Source: a bacterium (lineage in GTDB: Bacteria; Vulcanimicrobiota; Vulcanimicrobiia; Vulcanimicrobiales; SCRA01). Taken from it: 64,000 nucleotides of DNA. The translations under genes were made by a program, and so were the position numbers. The stretch spans positions 62,001 to 126,000 of the forward strand of contig SCRI01000060.1 in NCBI GenBank assembly GCA_004298675.1. Direction: 5' to 3'. This document shows, piece after piece, positions 1-6,719 of the stretch. The stretch's first letter is position 1; each line of letters begins with the position of its first letter. Below the pieces are notes generated by a model. It saw only the letters and a program-made list of their open reading frames with translations. It did no database searches and was not told where the DNA came from.

Positions 1-391
1 CCTCTTCGCCGAACTGACGCTTGTACTCCGACATCACACCGCAGGGGAAGGCGTGGGTGCATATCACGACGTCGGCGCGCGAACGCTCCACCATCGTGCG
101 CAGCTTGGTCGCGGTGAACTGATTGATCCACGTCTTGAAGCTGCCGACCTTCGTAGCTCGTTCGGCCTGCTCGTACATGTACCGGTAGAGTTGCGGGATG
201 GTCTTGACCATCCCGATGTAGCCGTTGGAGACGAGCTTGGAGAAGATCGAGGCGGCATACTTGTACGAATCGACGATTTCGCATTCGAACTCACCGGGGT
301 AGAGCTCATCCAGCGCCGTTCGCACCGCGCCGGCGGCGGCGGTGTGCCCAACGCCGACGCTCGCGGAGAGGAACAGAATGCGTGAGGGCAC
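1..391 (-). CDS. Processive diacylglycerol glycosyltransferase / MGDG synthase-like protein, N-terminal part (runs off the window)
   Basis: The visible 130 residues match the N-terminal domain of the MGDG synthase/UgtP branch of GT-B glycosyltransferases. They begin ILFLSASVGVGHTAAA, the nucleotide-sugar family's glycine/His loop, and later contain a VICTHAFPCGVMSEYKR segment like the THPFP motif of the family. Such enzymes move glucose or galactose from a UDP-sugar to diacylglycerol at the inner membrane face. The start is GTG at 391, because TAGGAGG sits five bases upstream and overlaps the stop of the preceding DUF1292 gene. The UDP-sugar-binding C-terminal domain lies outside the window, so the sugar cannot be predicted. 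It is the last gene of the rpsU-to-mltG run. Confidence 0.85.
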   Translation of the reverse strand, partial: MPSRILFLSASVGVGHTAAAGAVRTALDELYPGEFECEIVDSYKYAASIFSKLVSNGYIGMVKTIPQLYRYMYEQAERATKVGSFKTWINQFTATKLRTMVERSRADVVICTHAFPCGVMSEYKRQFGEE

Positions 392-397
392 AGCCTC

Positions 398-733
398 CTA
401 GTCGCCGTCTCCCGACGGCTCCTCGGCGAGGGTCAGAAAGTGATCCAGCACCTCTTGCGCCAGCTCCTCGTCCTCGAGGATCGTCCCCGCCTCGTCGGTG
501 ACGATAAACTCGTCGTTGGCTTTGTTATAGCAGATCGCATAGGACTCGTGGCTCTCCTCGTCCTCGAGGAGGCCGACGACCTCGTACTCGAGATGCCGCT
601 CATCCTCGGTCTCGACGACGAGGATATCTTCGAGCTCCAGCTTCCCTGACGGGGACTGTCCATTGTCGGAAATCGCTGTATCCTCCGAATATGGGTGGCC
701 GCTGTCCCGCCACGTGGACGAGCCCGGTCGCAC
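398..733 (-). CDS. DUF1292 (YrzB-like) small acidic protein
   Basis: This 111-residue, strongly acidic protein has the DUF1292 pattern: a hydrophobic/acidic strand (ILVVETEDERHLEYEVVGLLEDEE), then SYAICYN and an acidic C-terminal helix. Its molecular function is unknown. In Bacillus the relative yrzB lies between the ruvX and mltG homologues, and here it directly follows mltG, which supports the family call. The start taken is GTG at 733, with AGGA five bases upstream. The first 30 residues are not conserved-looking and no better ATG is in frame, so a shorter product from a rare start near 658 remains possible. It ends six bases before the next gene's GTG. Confidence 0.8.
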   Translation of the reverse strand: MRPGSSTWRDSGHPYSEDTAISDNGQSPSGKLELEDILVVETEDERHLEYEVVGLLEDEESHESYAICYNKANDEFIVTDEAGTILEDEELAQEVLDHFLTLAEEPSGDGD

Positions 734-760
734 ACTGTTCCTGGACCGGCTCCACCGCTC

Positions 761-1759
761 CTACTTCAGATAGCGCGCGATATTGGCCTGTTGCTCGGCA
801 AGCGTGCGTGCAAACGCATGGCGCCCCTGGCCGCGATAGACATAGTAGAGATACGGCGAGGACTGAGGATGAAACGCCGCACGCAGACTCGCCGACCCAG
901 GATTCGCGATCGGCGTCGGAGGCAAGCCCGCACGGCGATACGTATTGTACGGCGAATCGATGGCGAGGTCACGATAGGTCAACACCGCGCGATGCTCCGG
1001 CAGCGCGTACTCGATCGTGGCATCAACTTCTAACGGCATCCCCAGCTCCAGCCTGCGGTAATAGATACCTGCCATCAGGGCCCGCTCGTCGTCCACTTTC
1101 GCCTCGCGCTCGATCAGCGAGGCTACCGTGACGATCTGCGGAAGCGTTAGCCCCAACGCGCGTGCCCGCGCCGCGGCATCAGGCGGCAGCCCACGAAGGA
1201 ACTGCGCGACCATGCGGCCGGCATTTTCGCGCGGCGTGGCGCGCCGGTCGAAGTCGTACGTATCGGGGAAGAGGAACCCTTCCATGTTGACGGTGCGCTG
1301 CCCGTCGATCGTCAACGGCGTTCTAAGAAAGACCTGCTCGTATGCGCGCTCGCTGCCCAGACCCATGGCCGCCAGCCGTTGCGCGATCTGCCGTGCGGTA
1401 AAACCCTCGGGTATCGTCACGCGGACGTAGGGGGCGACGCCCCCGGCCACCAGGCGGTCCAGGATTGCGGCGGCCGACTGATGCGGCGCGAACGTGAACT
1501 CGCCGGCGTGCAGATCGAGCGCAACGCCGCGCAGCCGCGCTAAGAAGCGTAAGGCGAACGGGTATCGCAGCACACGCTCCTGGTACAGTTGCGCGGCGAT
1601 CGCCGCAACACCGTGCCCCTCGCCGATTACGACGGTCGTGGCACGCAGCGGCCATGGCGCGGAGAGGGTCGCAAAGACGAGCCACGCCGCCAGCGCAGCG
1701 GCCACGACCGCCGCGCCGAGAGCGCCCAGCGTCAACGGCCCGCGCGTGCGAAGCCTCAT
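761..1759 (-). CDS. mltG: Endolytic murein transglycosylase MltG (YceG-like)
   Basis: A 332-residue single-pass membrane protein: one N-terminal membrane segment (about residues 12-32) followed by a periplasmic YceG domain. The catalytic region has ASLIEREAKV with the conserved Glu, then the family's substrate-groove block DSPYNTYRRAGLPPTPIANPG-type motif near the C-terminus. MltG cuts nascent glycan strands and is thought to set glycan length. It overlaps ruvX by four bases (ATGA at 1756-1759), so it is translationally coupled to it. Length and motifs are normal for the family. Confidence 0.96.
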   Translation of the reverse strand: MRLRTRGPLTLGALGAAVVAAALAAWLVFATLSAPWPLRATTVVIGEGHGVAAIAAQLYQERVLRYPFALRFLARLRGVALDLHAGEFTFAPHQSAAAILDRLVAGGVAPYVRVTIPEGFTARQIAQRLAAMGLGSERAYEQVFLRTPLTIDGQRTVNMEGFLFPDTYDFDRRATPRENAGRMVAQFLRGLPPDAAARARALGLTLPQIVTVASLIEREAKVDDERALMAGIYYRRLELGMPLEVDATIEYALPEHRAVLTYRDLAIDSPYNTYRRAGLPPTPIANPGSASLRAAFHPQSSPYLYYVYRGQGRHAFARTLAEQQANIARYLK

Positions 1760-2175
1760 GGCCTCCCGCGTCGCGCCAGGAACGTCTCGAGGATGAGCGC
1801 GGCGGCCATGCCGTCGACGGCCTGCTTACGCCGCTTGCGCGAAACGTCCGCGGCTATCAACGTCTTCGACGCTTGCGCCGTGGTCAAGCGCTCGTCGACC
1901 AGGTGCACCTGGCCCTCGGGGAATGCGGCACGCAGCACTCCGGCGAACGCCTCGGCCTTACGCGCGGCAGGGCCACGCTCGCCCTGCAGCGTGAGCGGCA
2001 AGCCCAGCACGAGCTCCGTAACCCCGCGTTCGCGCGCCGCCCGCACGATGCGCCGCGCGTCCTCAAGGCGATTGGTGTGCTCGAGCGGAGGCAGCGGCAG
2101 CGCCATCGACTCGAACGGATCGCTGACCGCCAAACCGATCCTACGCTCGCCGAAATCGATCGACAAAATGGCCAT
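1756..2175 (-). CDS. ruvX: Putative pre-16S rRNA nuclease / Holliday junction resolvase-like RuvX (YqgF)
   Basis: The 139-residue protein starts MAILSIDFGERRIGLAVSD, the RNase H-fold first strand with the metal-binding Asp, and ends with VDGMAAALILETFL, the usual C-terminal Asp block. LVLGLPLTLQGERGP and VDERLTT are also diagnostic of the family. It is thought to mature the 16S rRNA 5' end. The ATG at 2175 lies two bases from the recO stop. The ruvX-mltG-DUF1292 neighbourhood resembles that of Bacillus. Confidence 0.95.
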   Translation of the reverse strand: MAILSIDFGERRIGLAVSDPFESMALPLPPLEHTNRLEDARRIVRAARERGVTELVLGLPLTLQGERGPAARKAEAFAGVLRAAFPEGQVHLVDERLTTAQASKTLIAADVSRKRRKQAVDGMAAALILETFLARRGRP

Positions 2176-2177
2176 GG

Positions 2178-2915
2178 CTACTCCGGCGCCAGCGCGTCGA
2201 GTGCGGCTAGCGAACGGGCGGTCTTTCCGAGATGATGCACGATCAGCGTCTCCACGGCGCGCGCCACCTTCGCGCCCGCGCGCAGCGAGGCCCCTTGACC
2301 TTTGGGTGCCCCCAGATGTTGCAAGGCCACGAGCTCACCGGCATCCAGCACCGTGTTACCCTCCGGCCGCAGGCAGCTCGGGCAGGCTAGTCCACCGACG
2401 CTCAGATCCACAACCGCCTGCTCAGCCAATGCGCGCTGACAGTGCATGCAGGCGTCCAGCGGAATACCAAGGCCTAATTCATCGAGCAGACGCAACTCGA
2501 AACGCGCCAGCACGCGTCGCGCCTCACCGCGCCCGGCGATGGCCGCGGTCGCGCCGCGCAGCAATCGATAGACGGCGGGTACCGGCAACTCCGGCTCGCA
2601 GAAGGCGTCCACCAGCTCGGCCACCACGCTTGCGACGGCGAAGGCTTCCGGCGTCACCAGGCGTTGCCAATAACTGGTCACGGGATCTGCGCCCGTGATG
2701 ACGTCAAGCGAGCGGCCGCGATGAAAGGAGGCGTCGACTTCGGAGAGCAGCTCGAGCCGCCCGCTCAGGCGCGAGTCGCCGCGGCGCACGCCTTTGGCCA
2801 CCGCGTCCAACTTGCCGCGTTCCAGCGTCAGCAGCGAGAGCGCGCGGTCGGCTTCACCGAGATTGCGCCCGCGCAGCACGATCGCATGCGCACGATAAGC
2901 ACGCGGAAGGCTCAC
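2178..2915 (-). CDS. recO: DNA repair protein RecO
   Basis: A 245-residue RecO: an N-terminal OB fold (AIVLRGRNLGEADRALSLLT...), a helical middle and a zinc-finger region with CMHC and CPSC cysteine pairs at about residues 150-180. RecO loads RecA on SSB-coated single-stranded DNA with RecR and RecF. The start is GTG, overlapping the corC stop as GTGA (2912-2915). In Bacillus recO also follows the dgkA/ybeY cluster, so both sequence and context agree. Confidence 0.94.
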   Translation of the reverse strand: MSLPRAYRAHAIVLRGRNLGEADRALSLLTLERGKLDAVAKGVRRGDSRLSGRLELLSEVDASFHRGRSLDVITGADPVTSYWQRLVTPEAFAVASVVAELVDAFCEPELPVPAVYRLLRGATAAIAGRGEARRVLARFELRLLDELGLGIPLDACMHCQRALAEQAVVDLSVGGLACPSCLRPEGNTVLDAGELVALQHLGAPKGQGASLRAGAKVARAVETLIVHHLGKTARSLAALDALAPE

Positions 2916-4207
2916 GGCCGGTATCCGTCCTCGACCTCGTGCCGGTCGTCGTGCAGAACGCGCACGGCTAGGATGCGGCGCCCGCGCGTGCGCTCGACTT
3001 TCAAACGCACGTGTTCGTCGGCGACGACCTCTTCCCCGATCGCCGGCAGGCGCCCGAACAATCCGACGGTCAAGCCGCCGATCGTCTCGAACTCGTCCGT
3101 CGGCAGGTCCGTCGAGAGCTCCGCGTTGACGTCCTCGACATTGGTCGAAGCCTCCACCACGGCCTCGTGCGGGCTGATGCGCCGGATCGGCTCCTCCTCC
3201 AGCTCGTCGCGCTCGCCGCGAATCTCGCCTACGATCTCCTCGAGCAGATCCTCCAGCGTCACCAGGCCCGCGGTTCCTCCGTACTCGTCGACGACCACAG
3301 CCAGTGAGTACTTGCCGCGCCGCATCTCGCGCAGCATCTCGCTGACGCGCTTATTCTCCGGCACCAGCTCGACCGCGCGCATCAGCGAGGCGAGCGCGAC
3401 GTGCGCCAGCGTGCCATTGGCAAGCGCAACCAAGAGCTCGCGCTCGTGCACGACGCCGACGATCTCGTCGATCGTCCCCTGGTAGACCGGTATCTTCGAG
3501 TACCCTTCCTTGATGACCAAATCCAGCGCGCGCGTGGCGAGCATGGCGCGCTCAACGGCCACGATGTCGGGCCGCGGAGTCATCACCTCGCGCACGATGG
3601 TGTCACCGAACTCGATGACCGAGTGGATCATCTCGCGCTCCTGCTCCTCCAGGACGTTCTGCTCGGCGCCGACGTTGACGAGCGCACGAATGTCGTCCTC
3701 CGTCACGAAGGGACCATGAGCGCTGGGGCTGCCGCCGAACGCGCGCAGGATGCCGTTGGTGAGCCACAGGAAGCCCGCGTTGAGCGGCGAGAGGATAAAC
3801 GCCACGCGCTCGAGCCACGGCGCCAGCCGGCGCGCCCACTTTTCGGCGTTACCCACCGCGATCGTCTTGGGGATGATCTCGCCGAACGTCAAGAGCAGGA
3901 ACGTCATCAAGACGGTCGACCAAATCGCGGCACGCGGTACGCCGAGTTGGATGAACAGATAGGTCGCCAGAGAATCGGCCGCGAGCAGCACGATCGTGTT
4001 GCCGATCAGCACGGTGGTCAGGAAGCGGTTACGGTCCTCGATCAGCCTGAGCACGGAGTGGGCACCATGCAAACGGCTCTCGATCATCGCACGCGCCTTG
4101 ATGCGCGAGATGCTGACGAGCGCGGCCTCAGTAGCCGCGAAGAACATTGCCAACAGGACCAGAGCGACGAGCCCGGCGATCTCCGCATCGGTGGAGATGC
4201 CGCTCAC
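2912..4207 (-). CDS. CorC/HlyC-type CNNM-CBS membrane protein (hemolysin family)
   Basis: The 431-residue protein has three or four N-terminal membrane helices (CNNM/DUF21 domain, about residues 1-180), then a CBS pair (roughly 200-320; MTPRPDIVAVE, the first CBS motif) and a C-terminal CorC_HlyC domain. Family members export or sense Mg2+ or related divalent cations; the 'hemolysin' label is historical. The start is GTG. A candidate extended -10 promoter lies at 4273-4281. An acidic linker (ERDELEEEP) joins the CBS and CorC domains. Confidence 0.93.
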   Translation of the reverse strand: MSGISTDAEIAGLVALVLLAMFFAATEAALVSISRIKARAMIESRLHGAHSVLRLIEDRNRFLTTVLIGNTIVLLAADSLATYLFIQLGVPRAAIWSTVLMTFLLLTFGEIIPKTIAVGNAEKWARRLAPWLERVAFILSPLNAGFLWLTNGILRAFGGSPSAHGPFVTEDDIRALVNVGAEQNVLEEQEREMIHSVIEFGDTIVREVMTPRPDIVAVERAMLATRALDLVIKEGYSKIPVYQGTIDEIVGVVHERELLVALANGTLAHVALASLMRAVELVPENKRVSEMLREMRRGKYSLAVVVDEYGGTAGLVTLEDLLEEIVGEIRGERDELEEEPIRRISPHEAVVEASTNVEDVNAELSTDLPTDEFETIGGLTVGLFGRLPAIGEEVVADEHVRLKVERTRGRRILAVRVLHDDRHEVEDGYRP

Positions 4208-4226
4208 CGCGTGCCCCCTGCGCGCC

Positions 4227-4244
4227 GGGGGGCCGGAGCCCCCC
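4227..4244. terminator. GC-rich hairpin between the DgkA-PAP2 fusion and corC
   Basis: A perfect 7-bp inverted repeat (GGGGGGC / GCCCCCC) with a CGGA tetraloop lies in the 117-base gap. It is not followed by a T-run on the minus strand, so it is at best a weak or Rho-assisted terminator. It may instead be a 5' leader structure of corC. Confidence 0.4.
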
Positions 4245-4272
4245 GTCTACTGCCACTTTTCAAGCCGCTCAT

Positions 4273-4281
4273 ACTATAGCA
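4273..4281 (-). promoter_or_regulatory. Extended -10 promoter element upstream of corC
   Basis: The minus strand reads TGCTATAGT, a TGn extended -10 followed by a five-of-six TATAAT match, 66 bases before the corC GTG. I see no convincing -35. The following TATGAG resembles the sequence after the rpsU -10 box. Confidence 0.45.
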
Positions 4282-4324
4282 CACCCGTGCTCCGTGCTCC
4301 TGTACCCATGCCTGCTCGCCGCAC

Positions 4325-5083
4325 TCACGGCAGGACGTGACCGATACGCAGGACCAGGAAGATGGCCATCGCGATCACGGCGCCCACGGCCGTGCCGTAG
4401 ATGACCTCCATGACGGTGTGGATGCCGCCCTCGACTCTGCTCTGCGCTACCAACAGCGCGAGAACCAAGCCCAGCGTGCCAACCAGCGGGCTGGAACTGA
4501 GCACGAAGATGAAGCACGCCGCCACGAACGCCAGCGCGGCGTGGCCGCTGACCGCGCCGCCGTGCAGCGGAGAGCCGCGGCCGACGCGCGCTTTGAGCAG
4601 GATCGTCGCGGCGATGGTCGCGAGCATGGTGACGAAGACCACGCTGAGCGAAACCGACCGCAACTGCTCGTAGACGCGCGATCCGCCGTGTGAAATCGCC
4701 TCGAAAAAGATCAAGTAGCCGACGACGATCGCGGTGATGGAGGCGGTGAGCACGGCACCGGCGGCGGCGTCCTTGGCAACCTTGGCCAGCGGATGATGCG
4801 AGAGCGTGAGCAAGTCCACGATCGCTTCGATCGCCGTGTTCATGAGTTCCAGCGAGAGCACCAAGCCCACCAGCAGCACGATCACCACGACGTAGACGCG
4901 CTGCAGGTGGAGAAAGAGTGTCGCGACGAGCACGAAGAACGCCGCGAACAGGTGCAGGCGCATGTTCGGCTGGGAGCGCGCCGCGTAGAGGATGCCGTTG
5001 AAGGCGTAGTTGAGCGAGGCGATCAAGCGGTTCGAACCGGCCCGCCGTGCTGGATGCTCGCGCTCCCGCCCCGGCCATTTCAC
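4325..5083 (-). CDS. Diacylglycerol/undecaprenol kinase fused to a PAP2-type lipid phosphatase
   Basis: A 252-residue membrane protein with two parts. Residues 1-125 are a DgkA-type kinase: amphipathic N-terminus, three membrane helices and the catalytic ELMNTAIEAIVDL motif. Residues 130-252 form a PAP2 phosphatase with SGHAALAF and EGGIHTVMEVIYG, equivalent to the SGH and H-x3-D-type catalytic motifs (E replacing the usual D in the last). The kinase phosphorylates undecaprenol or diacylglycerol, while PAP2 enzymes dephosphorylate undecaprenyl pyrophosphate or phosphatidate, so one chain could control both sides of carrier-lipid phosphorylation. The start is GTG, overlapping the ybeY stop. 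Confidence 0.9.
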   Translation of the reverse strand: MKWPGREREHPARRAGSNRLIASLNYAFNGILYAARSQPNMRLHLFAAFFVLVATLFLHLQRVYVVVIVLLVGLVLSLELMNTAIEAIVDLLTLSHHPLAKVAKDAAAGAVLTASITAIVVGYLIFFEAISHGGSRVYEQLRSVSLSVVFVTMLATIAATILLKARVGRGSPLHGGAVSGHAALAFVAACFIFVLSSSPLVGTLGLVLALLVAQSRVEGGIHTVMEVIYGTAVGAVIAMAIFLVLRIGHVLP

Positions 5084-5550
5084 GGCTGGCCGTCTTCGCC
5101 AGGCTCATAGACCCACGGCATACCGATAACCGCGGCTAAGCGCCGCTCCTCGGTCACCATGCGCGCGCGCTCTACAGGCTCCATGTGATCGTGTCCCAAC
5201 AAGTGCAGCAGGCTATGGATCAGCAGCCGCTCGATCTCCCGCGCCAATGGCGCATCATAGTCGCGCGCCTGCCGCGCCGCCGCGTCGACGCTGATGACCA
5301 CGTCGCCCAGCATTCTCTCCCCACCCTGCGGCGGCGACTCACCCTCCACGAGCGAGAACGAGAGCACGTCGGTGGTGCGGTCCTTACCGCGATGCTCTCG
5401 ATTGAGCGTGCGCATGTGCGGATCGCGTACGAAACTGATCGAAACGCTGGCGTCCTGTTCGTCCAACGCAGCCAGCAGGCGGCGTACCGTGCGGCGCACG
5501 TGTTCGGCCTCCACGCCGCCGCCGCGAGTATGATTCGACAGATAGATCAA
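5080..5550 (-). CDS. ybeY: Endoribonuclease YbeY (16S rRNA maturation)
   Basis: A 156-residue YbeY with the zinc-binding H-x3-H-x5-H motif HSLLHLLGHDH near residue 125 and the upstream RGKDRTTDVLSF block. It is a single-strand-specific RNase needed for 16S 3'-end processing and ribosome quality control. Its TTG start overlaps the stop of the MoeB-like gene (TTGA, 5547-5550). In Bacillus ybeY sits between the PgpH-type HD gene and dgkA, as here apart from the inserted MoeB-like gene. Confidence 0.95.
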   Translation of the reverse strand: MIYLSNHTRGGGVEAEHVRRTVRRLLAALDEQDASVSISFVRDPHMRTLNREHRGKDRTTDVLSFSLVEGESPPQGGERMLGDVVISVDAAARQARDYDAPLAREIERLLIHSLLHLLGHDHMEPVERARMVTEERRLAAVIGMPWVYEPGEDGQP

Positions 5551-6713
5551 TAGAGGGGAAACTCCGGGTCGACTTCGCGCTGCCAGCGCGTCAGGCCGCC
5601 GTCGAGGAAACGCACCTTACGGAAGCCGTGCTCGAGCAGCAACTGCACGGCCGCGGCGGCGCGCGCCGCCACCCGGCAGACCACCACGAGATCCTGCGCC
5701 GTATCCAGCTCCCCAAGGCGCCCCGGCAACTCCGAGAACGGGACGTGGCGCGCGCCGGGGAAGAGGCCGGCTTGCGTCTCCTGGCGCTCGCGCACGTCGA
5801 TCACGGCGACTCGCCGCGAGGGCTCCGGCCCTGCCAGCGCCCGCGCCAACTCGCGCGCACCGATACCGTAGTCCTCCAAGAAACCCGGATCGCGATCCGG
5901 GCGCGCCTCCACGCCGCAGAAGCTCTCATAGTCACCCAACTCATGGATCGTGGGCGCATCACCGCAGACGGGGCAGGCGACATCGCGCTCGATACGCAGC
6001 TCGCGCATGCGCGTCTCCAGCGCGTCCACCAACAGCAAGCGCCCCACCAGCGGCTTACCCACGCCCAGCAACAGCAACAGCGCCTGTTGTGCCTGAAGCA
6101 TCCCCACCAGACCGGGCAGCACGCCCAACACCCCGCCCTCCGCGCACGACGGCACCGTCCCAGCCGGCGGCGGAACCGGATAGACGCAGCGGTAGCACGG
6201 ACCGCGCTCCCCACTCTGAGCGCGCTGCCCGAAGACACTCACCTGGCCATCGAAGCGGAAGATCGAGCCGTACACGTACGCCTTGCCGCTGAGCACGCAG
6301 GCATCGTTGACCAAGTAGCGCGTTGGAAAGTTGTCGGTGCCGTCCACGACGAGGTCGTACCGCCCCACCAGCTCGAGCGCATTGGAGCGATCGAAGACGC
6401 CCTCGATCGCTTCGACCTCAACCTCCGGATTGAGATCGCGCAAACGTTCGGCAGCGGCACGCACCTTGGGCACGCCCAGCGAAGACTCACCGAAGAGAAC
6501 CTGGCGCTGCAGGTTGGAGCGTTCCACCGCGTCATCGTCGATCAGCCCGAGCCGGCCCACACCTGCGGCGGCCAAGTACAGCGCAACCGGGGAGCCTAAA
6601 CCGCCGGCGCCCAAGCAGAGCACGCGCGCCTGGGCTAGTTTCGCCTGCCCGGCAAGGCCGACTTCCGGCATCAGCAAGTGGCGGCTGTAGCGCTCCAGAT
6701 TCCGGGTCTGCAT
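5547..6713 (-). CDS. MoeB/ThiF-type adenylyltransferase with C-terminal rhodanese domain (MoeZ-like)
   Basis: The 388 residues comprise an E1-like adenylation domain (1-250: GAGGLGSP nucleotide loop, DGTDNF, PSCAEGGVLG with the catalytic Cys, and paired CYRC and CPVC zinc cysteines) and a rhodanese domain (about 285-388) whose active-site loop is CRVAARA. Such proteins adenylate the C-terminal glycine of a ubiquitin-like sulfur carrier (MoaD, ThiS or CysO) and put sulfur on it, for molybdopterin, thiamine or cysteine synthesis. No carrier gene is present in the window. It is inserted between pgpH and ybeY, which are adjacent in Bacillus. Confidence 0.9.
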   Translation of the reverse strand: MQTRNLERYSRHLLMPEVGLAGQAKLAQARVLCLGAGGLGSPVALYLAAAGVGRLGLIDDDAVERSNLQRQVLFGESSLGVPKVRAAAERLRDLNPEVEVEAIEGVFDRSNALELVGRYDLVVDGTDNFPTRYLVNDACVLSGKAYVYGSIFRFDGQVSVFGQRAQSGERGPCYRCVYPVPPPAGTVPSCAEGGVLGVLPGLVGMLQAQQALLLLLGVGKPLVGRLLLVDALETRMRELRIERDVACPVCGDAPTIHELGDYESFCGVEARPDRDPGFLEDYGIGARELARALAGPEPSRRVAVIDVRERQETQAGLFPGARHVPFSELPGRLGELDTAQDLVVVCRVAARAAAAVQLLLEHGFRKVRFLDGGLTRWQREVDPEFPLY

Positions 6714-6719
6714 GTCGCG

